Source: Rhyzopertha dominica (taxonomy: Eukaryota > Arthropoda > Insecta > Coleoptera > Bostrichidae). From it: 64,000 nucleotides of DNA. Position 1 is the stretch's first letter; each line of letters opens with the position of its first letter. The translations under genes were made by a program, and so were the position numbers. Below are positions 61,301 through 64,000 of this stretch, piece by piece. The notes under the pieces were generated by a model. The model had not been told where the DNA came from, made no database searches, and saw only the letters and a list, made by a program, of their open reading frames with translations. Location of the stretch: positions 1,922,001-1,986,000 of the forward strand of contig QCXZ01000064.1 in the NCBI GenBank assembly GCA_025024175.1, read 5' to 3'.

Positions 61301-63387
61301 CCGAACTACACTTCTTCGATTTAAATTTCCAACCCAGATACCAGCGGTCATCAAATTAGACTGTAATAGTTTTCAAGCATTATATTTACTAGCACTATTA
61401 TTTTTATCTTTATCCAATGACAAATTTTCGGTATCTTTGACAATTCCTTCTTCATCTTCACTTGTTTCCAAACTAATTTCAAATTCAAGAGTATTTTCTG
61501 TCACAACAGCTTTACTAATCCTTCCAAGTTTTTTGAATGAATTAAGATTATTTAATTGTACAAGTTTCTAGGTACAACGATCTGAGAATCATTTGTTTTT
61601 TTTCAGGAATAGTGCGGACGTATCTTTTTATGTCATAAAATTTGCCCAAGCATTCCAGACCTTTGTTGTAACTGTTGCTGTTTTAAGTGAATATTGTCAA
61701 TGTTTTCTTTTTCCTTTTATATATTTGAAAGAATGTACATACACTCTCCATTAAAGTACTATTTTTATTTGGCGCTCTCTAACTTATATCAAAAATACAC
61801 CCATACATGGTCATTAGAAATTTGAGTAATTTTTACACGGTTCAGTCTGTCACTGCTTCAATTTTCATTAAAAAGCTAGCAAACGTAAAATGCGAAGTGA
61901 AACGCGTGGTTTTAGGTCAGGTTTTAGCAGTTGAGAGATCATTTAAACGCACAAACACACATACATACAGTCACGATCATAAACACACTTTAAAATTGTA
62001 AATGTCGAATTAATTTGTTATCAGTTTTGTCAGTTTTAATATAGTAACTATATTCGAAAAGATCTTAATAAAAGATCGAAACCTATAAGACTCCACAATA
62101 AATATCTATGTATATAAAGTCAGAATTCACACTAAAGTTTGCATTATTCCAGAATTCGTATAAATAAGAAAGCTGTAGCAAACTGAAAGTTTCGTATCTT
62201 TTTTATTATTCTAAATATTTTAAAAATCACTAAATATTTTCTTCAATTTTTCTAAAAGCACCGCGTACTGCTAATAATTACGCAACTTTTTTCACATGTA
62301 ACCGACCGTGTAGCTCCTCAAATAACAAAAAATGTTGCCCATACATAGAAGGAGTCGTCATTCATCCTGTATATGGAAAGTTCTAACCATTAAAAACTTA
62401 TAAGGCCTAAATACATATTTCGGCAGCTACGTTGGCATCCTCATCAATAAAAGTTAAAATAAATGACTTCTTGAATGTCAGGCTCGATTTTAACAGACAT
62501 GTCCGCACCAACTTCAGTAAAATTAGAATAGGCCTTAGAAAACGTTCTTGGTATCAATTTATAAAACACTTTAGCTTGCAGTGGTGCTGTACACATTATT
62601 TTTTTAAATCAAGAATACAGACCTGGAGCAAGGCCAGACCGCCCACCGGCACCGCCTCGGGACCGACCTCCAGATCCAAGCTTGAACGAATACGAGCAAC
62701 AGTTCGACACACAATTCCTACCGCCACCGAAACCAGGGGGGTTCGGACCACCACGACACTGGCCAGTGTCCTACCTCCACAAGCAAATGCCACCCAACGT
62801 CACCAGCGCGTCCACGCAAAATAAAACTGCCAGAATGCAGACCAGCCCCAAGTATGCTGCCATACAGAACTTGATAGAGATCTTCAAGTCCAACGATTTA
62901 AAGGTATTACATTATGCAATAACAAAAATCCTCGTCAAGATCTTTTTTTATCACGTCAGAAATCTCTTCTCTTAGGTCATAATTGACCTCACCTGATCTA
63001 TATCTGATCAGATCTCTATATTTTCAATCAGATGCACGAGTAACCTCTTTGTTATGCTTTCAGAACATAAAATATCAAATCGCCAATGGTTCTGAGAAGA
63101 ACGACGACGCCCTCTTCGTCAAGATTCCACTGCCAACCAATTTTACTCAAGAAACCATGACGGAGAAGGCCCAAAAGCTGGACAGCGAGTTCACAGTGTT
63201 GCTGCCTAAAGAAATCAACGATAGTGCGCAAAATTCAAGCGCCAGATCTCTTGCTGCAAATGAAACATCGAACACCGTAGCAGAGAGTAGAGAAAGCAAG
63301 AAGTTAAGTTTATACAGAAGAAGTTACATCGAGAGAACGAACGTTACGACACACGGTAGACGTTCAAGGAGGTATAGTGATAACTGA
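22225..63387 (+). CDS. Large secreted protein with five PAN/apple modules
   Basis: Fifteen coding exons: 22225-22327, 24014-24149, 28006-28943, 40632-40770, 45599-46242, 47442-48077, 48136-48274, 53100-53284, 53341-53479, 55715-55923, 55978-56125, 56178-56404, 60010-60366, 62614-62903, 63064-63387. Every phase agrees, giving 4614 bases and about 1537 residues. Order: signal peptide (about 1-26); PAN1 (35-130) with a Pro/Tyr-rich linker; PAN2 (393-490) with a Gly-Tyr-rich repeat and a second Tyr/Gly-rich exon; PAN3 (866-970); PAN4 (974-1065); PAN5 (1090-1200); an eight-cysteine domain (1215-1300); a Pro-rich and basic tail. PAN/apple modules bind proteins or sugars in extracellular proteins. 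There is no zona pellucida domain or membrane anchor, unlike NompA-type PAN proteins. A matrix or cuticle role is inference. I do not know its symbol. Confidence 0.85.
22328..24013. other. PAN gene intron 1 with a dead transposase
   Basis: Holds the transposase remnant at 22560-23159. The rest is AT-rich with nothing recognised. Confidence 0.55.
22560..23159 (+). pseudogene. Tc1/mariner-type (DD41D-like) transposase remnant
   Basis: The + strand encodes FTDEATFTSPGVFNC, then INIWCGVLSGF, then in another frame CPPRSPDFNPLDFSIWSQIK and the end GGPFEHLL with stop at 23157-23159. These are the catalytic blocks and C-terminus of the same broad family as the elements at 29320 and 39113, but clearly diverged. 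Frameshifts and stops interrupt it. Confidence 0.7.
24014..24149 (+). CDS. PAN gene exon 2: PAN1, first half
   Basis: Acceptor TTTTTGCAG; donor ATTGG|GTAAGT. It encodes DCFERLAIGQRL, VQDCQIAC and CRSFSIG, the four N-terminal cysteines of a PAN module. In phase 1, out phase 2, the pattern shared by all first-half PAN exons of this gene. Confidence 0.85.
24360..24640 (+). mobile_element. LINE fragment, start of endonuclease domain
   Basis: The + strand encodes NISVSYQNVRGLRTKLKDYY and IIIL, as at the start of jockey-type LINE endonucleases (YQNVRGLRTK is the family hallmark). It is interrupted by stops and a run of nine Cs. It may be the 5' part of the same element as the reverse-transcriptase piece at 26787, but they are too far apart for an intact copy. 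Confidence 0.6.
25261..25269 (-). promoter_or_regulatory. CTCF-like motif
   Basis: GCGCCACCT, whose reverse complement AGGTGGCGC matches the core of the insect CTCF site. It lies in a GC-richer patch about 300 bases before U1. A single short match can occur by chance. Confidence 0.25.
25566..25728 (+). ncRNA. U1: U1 spliceosomal snRNA
   Basis: Starts with ATACTTACCTGGCG, the 5' end that pairs with 5' splice sites. Loop I (GTGATCATGAAGG, the U1-70K site) and loop II (CATTGCAC, the U1A-type loop) are present. The Sm site AATTTTTGG is at 25691-25699, and a final stem CGGGAC/GTCCCG closes near 25727. Length is about 162 bases, normal for insect U1. No poly(A) tail or truncation suggests a retrocopy, so it looks functional. 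It lies on + within PAN gene intron 2, so it is transcribed in the host gene's direction. The snRNA promoter element was not identified with confidence. Confidence 0.95.
25740..26780. other. PAN gene intron 2, after U1
   Basis: No gene seen. AT-rich sequence between U1 and the reverse-transcriptase fragment. A minus-strand ORF overlapping U1 (25476-25760) is only a shadow of the RNA gene. Confidence 0.5.
26787..27455 (+). mobile_element. Jockey-like LINE reverse transcriptase fragment
   Basis: An open frame of about 220 codons carries FPDVWKTSRIFPVFKNGDKA, then NYSPIALM, HTDLKKVFDRVNHCF and SGVVQGSILGSQLFV, the ordered fingers and palm motifs of a LINE RT. The expected YADD box is altered to YAVYVC, so catalysis is lost. 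The endonuclease and C-terminal parts are missing. In PAN gene intron 2. Confidence 0.85.
28006..28943 (+). CDS. PAN gene exon 3: PAN1 second half and Pro/Tyr-rich linker
   Basis: Acceptor TTTNAG (one undetermined base) ends at 28005; donor GGATG|GTGAGT. It starts VSTKGNSTCELSSKI and reaches the last PAN cysteine at KKMGCQL. About 250 residues of Pro/Tyr/Gly/Asp-rich linker follow, ending TGPHGETITSIITEIKD. The frame stays open to a TAA at 28994-28996 if unspliced, so a short form ending here is possible. Spliced, phase 1 joins exon 4. Confidence 0.85.
28944..29319. other. Start of PAN gene intron 3
   Basis: AT-rich, nothing recognised beyond the read-through tail of exon 3 to the TAA at 28994-28996. 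Confidence 0.5.
29320..30560 (-). mobile_element. DD41D Tc1/mariner-type transposon, copy 1
   Basis: The left end CAGGATGTTTCACGAATGAT follows a TA. The minus strand encodes an N-terminal helix-turn-helix part (YRQRFPNRRAPADTIFKRLE), FLDEARFSDNG, then QQDGAPAH and SPDLTPLDFFLW, ending FEHLLH. By my count 41 residues separate the last two catalytic aspartates, as in the DD41D (visitor) group. Breaks: a frameshift near 29750, another near 30520, and a loss of about 12 codons after GILGN relative to copy 2. No matching right end is visible, so the element is truncated. In PAN gene intron 3. Confidence 0.8.
30600..31085 (-). mobile_element. LINE fragment, endonuclease-RT linker
   Basis: The minus strand encodes DWSKYYAITNMNDAVNYLVE and KRKPWITVQYRI, then YYKKQISLNNQGLEKHIW, the poorly conserved linker between endonuclease and RT in jockey-type LINEs. 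No catalytic motifs remain. Confidence 0.6.
31090..32828. other. PAN gene intron 3, no gene seen
   Basis: AT-rich. ORFs of 73 to 83 codons occur on both strands without recognised domains or splice context. Confidence 0.45.
32829..33464. repeat. Composite foldback element with internal tandem unit
   Basis: Bounded by a 16-base direct repeat ATAAAATACGCCTTTA (32829-32844 and 33449-33464), perhaps a target duplication. Inside is a unit of about 155 bases repeated directly (32842-32999 and 33194-33353). Each unit contains its own palindrome (GTGCTGTCTACAC with GTGTAGACAGCAC). A segment of about 92 bases (32996-33088) also returns in inverted orientation at 33357-33448. No coding sequence. Confidence 0.85.
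33465..34800. other. PAN gene intron 3, no gene seen
   Basis: AT-rich. The end, from about 34720, is the likely promoter and leader of the COX6A-like gene. Nothing else recognised. Confidence 0.45.
34872..35267 (+). CDS. Cytochrome c oxidase subunit 6A-like protein
   Basis: Nuclear-encoded small subunit of mitochondrial complex IV, in the inner membrane. The 131-residue product has an Arg-rich start (MRFLLRRRGFHTS) fitting a mitochondrial presequence. A membrane segment lies at about 58-76 (ISLFLAIPVILVLGVNTYF). The family signature is RTKRFPWGEGEKSLFYNPHV, followed by NALPDGYE. ATG 34872 is the only start giving a full presequence. It has no introns and sits on the same strand inside intron 3 of the PAN gene. 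The Ser-rich segment after the presequence and the acidic tail EFEEDELK diverge from the usual subunit, so I think it is a second, perhaps tissue-specific, copy made by retrotransposition. It could instead be the only COX6A of this insect. Confidence 0.93.
   Translation: MRFLLRRRGFHTSLPRAEKDFVEGPSSSSRRDGKVSLRHFIHLSNQIHLGGYKIWKNISLFLAIPVILVLGVNTYFEERDAEKERPPFVKYDYLYRRTKRFPWGEGEKSLFYNPHVNALPDGYEFEEDELK
35268..35842. other. Downstream of COX6A-like gene
   Basis: Probable 3' UTR of the COX6A-like gene followed by AT-rich intron. An AATAAA lies near 35660. No poly(A) tract or target duplication of a recent retrocopy is visible. Confidence 0.4.
35843..35997. repeat. MITE with 22-bp perfect terminal inverted repeats
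   Basis: GGGTGTCCCATGACTCGATG and two further bases at 35845-35866 are perfectly inverted at 35974-35995. The element is about 155 bases with TA-type flank on the left. Non-coding. It ends about 400 bases before the second signal-peptide exon. Confidence 0.85.
36406..36493 (+). CDS. Alternative first exon with a second signal peptide
   Basis: ATG 36406 (context CGGCCATGT) encodes MWKSSAVIFLTVCVAWCLG followed by about ten residues and ends AAAG|GTATTG in phase 1, exactly the phase needed for exon 4 (40632). A GC-richer block of about 400 bases precedes it in an AT-rich intron, as expected of a promoter and leader. Spliced to exon 4 it would make a secreted protein of about 1174 residues lacking PAN1 and the Pro/Tyr linker. 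It could instead mean that the exons at 22225-28996 form a separate gene ending at the TAA at 28994-28996. Confidence 0.6.
36494..39112. other. PAN gene intron 3, no gene seen
   Basis: Very AT-rich sequence without ORFs, repeats or RNA genes that I can support. Confidence 0.5.
39113..40290 (-). mobile_element. DD41D Tc1/mariner-type transposon, copy 2
   Basis: Nearly the same sequence as the element at 29320-30560 and in the same orientation. An open frame of 155 codons on minus (39800-39333) covers NTYLNFLRNILPVLLQN, QQDGIPAHYHRIVRNHLDLV and SSDLTPLDFFLW to FEHLLH. It keeps the segment missing from copy 1 but has lost the block before GILGN, has SSD for SPD, and breaks off at about 40285 within the helix-turn-helix part. 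Confidence 0.8.
40632..40770 (+). CDS. PAN gene exon 4: PAN2, first half
   Basis: Acceptor CTCTCTCTCAG ends at 40631; donor TACCG|GTGAGT. It encodes CFRRVLAGKRIARGF, CERVEDCQQEC and TCEGFNYR. A closer TTTCAG inside would lose the first cysteine and shift the frame, so the upstream AG is chosen. In phase 1, out phase 2. Confidence 0.9.
40771..41277. other. Start of PAN gene intron 4
   Basis: No gene. Moderately GC-rich at first, then AT-rich up to the Tc1-like element. Confidence 0.45.
41278..42989 (+). mobile_element. Tc1-like transposon, copy A (+ orientation)
   Basis: TA-flanked, with ends GGGTCGCTACAAAGTATG at 41281 and its inverse at 42964-42988. Longer subterminal inverted similarity continues through CTTTTCTCAACT and the segments around the 'gcgcaagttgcat' motif. 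The transposase on + starts MPQLTKHDRIEILMMIRYGD (41666) and reaches a stop at 41921-41923. Later blocks FSDEATFCLNGNVYRH and NVWCGIIGEHIYG lie in 42090-42311, and the C-terminal end EPFEHLLY is at 42412-42615. Frameshifts and stops make it inactive. In PAN gene intron 4. Confidence 0.85.
42990..45598. other. PAN gene intron 4, remainder
   Basis: No gene seen. About 44640-45450 contains ORFs on both strands (132 codons on minus) and ends in GCACACCCTGTAC, so it may be an unrecognised non-autonomous transposon. Several undetermined bases lie near 43625. Confidence 0.4.
45599..46242 (+). CDS. PAN gene exon 5: PAN2 second half and Gly-Tyr-rich repeats
   Basis: Acceptor TTTTTTCCAG. It begins LDPAGRGEGDCELIDIP and completes PAN2 at VLECRG. 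Next come eight SSGGGYYG-type repeats plus two variants, then CRGCVEKRPGYYDRRPPDYD and a Pro/Arg/Tyr tail. Gly-Tyr repeats of this kind occur in cuticle, silk and adhesive proteins. Donor ACGG|GTAATG in phase 1. Confidence 0.9.
46243..47441. other. PAN gene intron 5, no gene seen
   Basis: AT-rich intron; nothing recognised. Confidence 0.5.
47442..48077 (+). CDS. PAN gene exon 6: His/Pro- and Tyr/Gly-rich linker
   Basis: Acceptor TTTTTTTCAG; donor AAAGAAG|GTATAC. Low-complexity product: His/Tyr/Pro-rich start (HHYHHSQPHYDYHHS), then YGGTYGYDYGRNNNRYDG, a Ser/Thr/Pro segment and DFVKE. No cysteines, no known fold. In phase 1, out phase 1. Read-through would end at a TAG at 48113-48115. Confidence 0.85.
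48136..48274 (+). CDS. PAN gene exon 7: PAN3, first half
   Basis: Follows a 58-base intron. It encodes ECSLRAVAGFKLRS, YDCEFLC and CASYAYR; donor ACAG|GTGAGT. In phase 1, out phase 2. The first conserved Phe of the module is Ser here. Confidence 0.88.
48275..53099. other. PAN gene intron 7
   Basis: Holds the Penelope-like remnant (48900-50180), a run of 17 Cs (50800-50816), a possible unrecognised repeat with overlapping minus-strand ORFs at 50850-51214, and about 1.9 kb of plain AT-rich sequence. Confidence 0.5.
48900..50180 (+). mobile_element. Penelope-like retroelement with GIY-YIG endonuclease, decayed
   Basis: The + strand carries, in several frames, ILYGLPKVHNL (Penelope/telomerase-type RT hallmark), CIRYINDIVC in place of RYVDDI (first catalytic Asp lost), HFLDLSISVNNNKIDFGIYK, then YQLKCMQCGMPYIGQSGRSI and KNRFKEHV, the GIY-YIG endonuclease. 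Stops separate all of these. The order RT then GIY-YIG is diagnostic for Penelope-like elements. In PAN gene intron 7. Confidence 0.8.
53100..53284 (+). CDS. PAN gene exon 8: PAN3, second half
   Basis: Acceptor ATCACACAG. It encodes YVSYYDPAVSNYKENCFLS through NLEKCEQ, the last two cysteines of PAN3, and a short acidic linker EEEVES. Donor AGTG|GTATTT. In phase 2, out phase 1. Confidence 0.88.
53341..53479 (+). CDS. PAN gene exon 9: PAN4, first half
   Basis: Follows a 56-base intron. It encodes ECFWRVRSGYSFDNA, VECQLEC and CRAFSFR; donor TTTTAG|GTAACC. In phase 1, out phase 2. Confidence 0.9.
53480..53886. other. Start of PAN gene intron 9
   Basis: No gene. Near 53820-53865 the motifs GACGTTTCG and TTCATCAGG resemble Penelope-type ends, without coding sequence. 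Confidence 0.35.
53887..55360 (-). mobile_element. Tc1-like transposon, copy B (- orientation)
   Basis: Same family as 41278-42989 but inverted and shorter. TA-flanked ends CAGGGTCGCTAAAAAGCATG and AGCAACCCCG. The minus strand repeats the MPQLT start (near 55000), the FSEEATFCLNGKVNRHDC-type block and the DLTPLH-type block, with deletions and stops. Dead copy in PAN gene intron 9. Confidence 0.82.
55361..55714. other. End of PAN gene intron 9
   Basis: AT-rich, ORFs without domains, ending in acceptor TTCTTAG. Confidence 0.45.
55715..55923 (+). CDS. PAN gene exon 10: PAN4, second half
   Basis: It encodes YGPPLSRRDNQNCRLTDWP and, after an acidic-aromatic stretch, FGHGCEPVRFG. Donor CAGA|GTAAGT. 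In phase 2, out phase 1. Confidence 0.9.
55978..56125 (+). CDS. PAN gene exon 11: PAN5, first half
   Basis: Follows a 54-base intron. It encodes CYVGFGSPARLLPEATRN, LDCKIACS and FQCMSFSYT. Two donors are possible: AC|GTACGA after 56125 and TAC|GTAAGC after 56147. Only the first keeps frame into exon 12, although the second is the stronger site. Confidence 0.82.
56178..56404 (+). CDS. PAN gene exon 12: PAN5, second half
   Basis: Follows a 52-base intron. It encodes ASSHKDVPNCYLSDIYQRD and NPECMALAGGDDNE, then a charged Arg/Asp/Gly linker. Donor ATAA|GTATGT, phase 1. Without splicing a stop follows at 56410-56412. Confidence 0.85.
56740..59470 (-). mobile_element. Jockey-like LINE, decayed, split by a mariner
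   Basis: On the minus strand, read from 59440 downwards: FMDNLLNPLRIIFNKSLREG and FPRIWKTGVVSAIF (RT fingers), then YTDFSKAFNKLDF, SGVPQRSHLDPLLFNIYIND and LMYANDFKIY (YADD changed to YAND). After the mariner insertion come NSIRNLGVVSDSK and the thumb (SLERIQNKFLRYIAYKLRLD). Stops and shifts occur throughout. In PAN gene intron 12. Confidence 0.82.
57267..58573 (+). mobile_element. Mariner transposon, nearly complete but frameshifted
   Basis: Flanked by TA (57265-57266 and 58574-58575). Terminal inverted repeats start CGAGGCATGTTTTTTAAGTA and match at the far end with few differences over about 26 bases. The transposase on + has a helix-turn-helix half (57415-57669, GMVRKWVRAFKDGRTNVHDE) and a catalytic half (57666-58367) with VTGDETWVAY, HDNARPHVANRTKDLI and PDLAPSDYH, so all three catalytic aspartates of the DD34D type are kept. 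A one-base shift joins the halves near 57665 and another near 58318 displaces the C-terminus. Two undetermined bases. Inserted into the LINE on the other strand. Confidence 0.93.
60010..60366 (+). CDS. PAN gene exon 13: eight-cysteine aromatic domain
   Basis: Acceptor AAATTACAG; donor TTCG|GTAAGT. It encodes a compact domain rich in Cys, Trp, His and Tyr: SGWPCRRGTTCQQHKHAG, FWFCELEGGDANSWDYCC, HQCGYSEGYPYQWCYVG and WRTCSDRY. Eight cysteines make four disulphides likely. I cannot name the fold. A His/Tyr/Pro-rich tail follows. In phase 1, out phase 1. Confidence 0.85.
60367..62613. other. PAN gene intron 13, no gene seen
   Basis: AT-rich with short ORFs and no recognised element. The acceptor of exon 14 (ATCAAG) is weak. 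Confidence 0.5.
62614..62903 (+). CDS. PAN gene exon 14: Pro-rich segment
   Basis: It encodes YRPGARPDRPPAPPRDRPPD, then NEYEQQFDTQFLPPPKPGGF and a Ser/Thr stretch ending FKSNDLK. The start uses AAG rather than CAG as acceptor because that keeps frame with exon 13; a CAG seven bases later would shift it. Out phase 0. Confidence 0.75.
63064..63387 (+). CDS. PAN gene exon 15: C-terminal basic tail and stop
   Basis: Acceptor GCTTTCAG. It encodes NIKYQIANGSEKNDDALFVK, a polar Asn/Ser/Glu-rich tail with several N-glycosylation sequons (NFT, NSS, NET), then Arg-rich RRSRRYSDN and TGA at 63385-63387. The dibasic end could be a processing site. Confidence 0.85.
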   Translation, partial: NIKYQIANGSEKNDDALFVKIPLPTNFTQETMTEKAQKLDSEFTVLLPKEINDSAQNSSARSLAANETSNTVAESRESKKLSLYRRSYIERTNVTTHGRRSRRYSDN

Positions 63388-63457
63388 CGATGCTTTTTTA
63401 AAAAAAAAACACGCTTGTTAATTTTAAGGAAACTAGGTTAAGTTGCAGCTGAATAAA
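63388..63457 (+). terminator. 3' UTR and polyadenylation signal of the PAN gene
   Basis: AATAAA at 63452-63457, 65 bases after the stop, would give a short 3' UTR. Confidence 0.55.
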
Positions 63458-63479
63458 AGTTTTGATGGATACATGGGGT

Positions 63480-64000
63480 GTTTTCAATTACATACTTTCA
63501 TGTAGTAAAGAGTATAAAGAATGAAGAGTATTATTAATTCCAACTTAACGTTATGACGAAGCCTAATGAATAACACTTATGTATGTTTCAAAATGTATAT
63601 TGAAAAAAATACTTTTACACGTAGGTATATGTTTCGATCTTCTAGGCTTTTATCGAAGAGTTAGTAATCGAAACTGATGCTTATCGTAGAGGGTGATTTA
63701 TACTTGTGGTTAGGGGGTAGTATGAATTTTATGGTCGCATATTTTAAGGTAATCTGAAAATCCCACAGGTCGATGGATATTCGTCTATAGTGATCCTTTA
63801 ATGCTTTTTGTATGCTATGTAAAATCGTAAAATTATTCTCGGTATAATATGTGATTAAAATCTATGCAATGTTTTGAAAACCTTTTAAATTACAGTGGGA
63901 TCAAAGCCATTGCTGAAAGCTGTTTTAGGTATAATATTTAATTCGTTGTCAAAATATGCTTTGTTTAAGGTTAAAATGTCTATGAAGTAAAGTATAGAAA
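63480..64000. other. Downstream flank, no gene seen
   Basis: AT-rich sequence after the PAN gene; nothing recognised. Confidence 0.5.

Overview
The window is nuclear DNA from an insect: AT-rich, intron-split genes on the + strand, introns as short as 52 to 58 bases, an insect-type U1 snRNA, and many cut-and-paste (mariner, Tc1, DD41D) and LINE/Penelope remnants. The mix would suit a beetle, but the sequence alone does not fix the order or species.

Layout. (1) About 1-13,150: the 3' part of the nuclear hormone receptor HR3 (ROR/NR1F orthologue, Drosophila Hr46). Seven coding exons run from just after the DNA-binding domain to the stop at 12794, and all splice phases agree. The introns hold a TIR element with a THAP-like start, a foldback MITE, a 5'-truncated LINE, a Tc1 element and fragments. 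(2) About 13,150-22,000: gene-poor DNA with transposase remnants, inverted repeats and possible polyadenylation sites. (3) 22,225-63,387: one large gene, 15 coding exons in consistent phase (about 1537 codons), encoding a secreted protein with five PAN/apple modules, Pro/Tyr-rich and Gly-Tyr-rich linkers, an eight-cysteine domain and a basic tail. I do not recognise it by name; an extracellular-matrix or cuticle role is inference.

The introns of this large gene contain other features on the same strand: a well-formed U1 snRNA (25,566), an intronless COX6A-like gene (34,872), and a second signal-peptide exon (36,406-36,493) whose phase fits exon 4. That exon would give a shorter protein lacking PAN module 1. 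Its introns also carry two DD41D copies in direct orientation, two copies of a Tc1-like element in inverted orientation around exons 5-9, a composite foldback repeat, a Penelope-like element with GIY-YIG endonuclease, and a mariner nested in an older LINE.

HR3 is known as an ecdysone-induced receptor of the moulting cascade. A secreted cuticle-type neighbour is suggestive, but nothing in the sequence shows that the two genes work together. The points most worth checking are the alternative signal-peptide exon, the intronic U1, the nested COX6A-like gene, the eight-cysteine domain, and the inverted transposon pair around exons 5-9.
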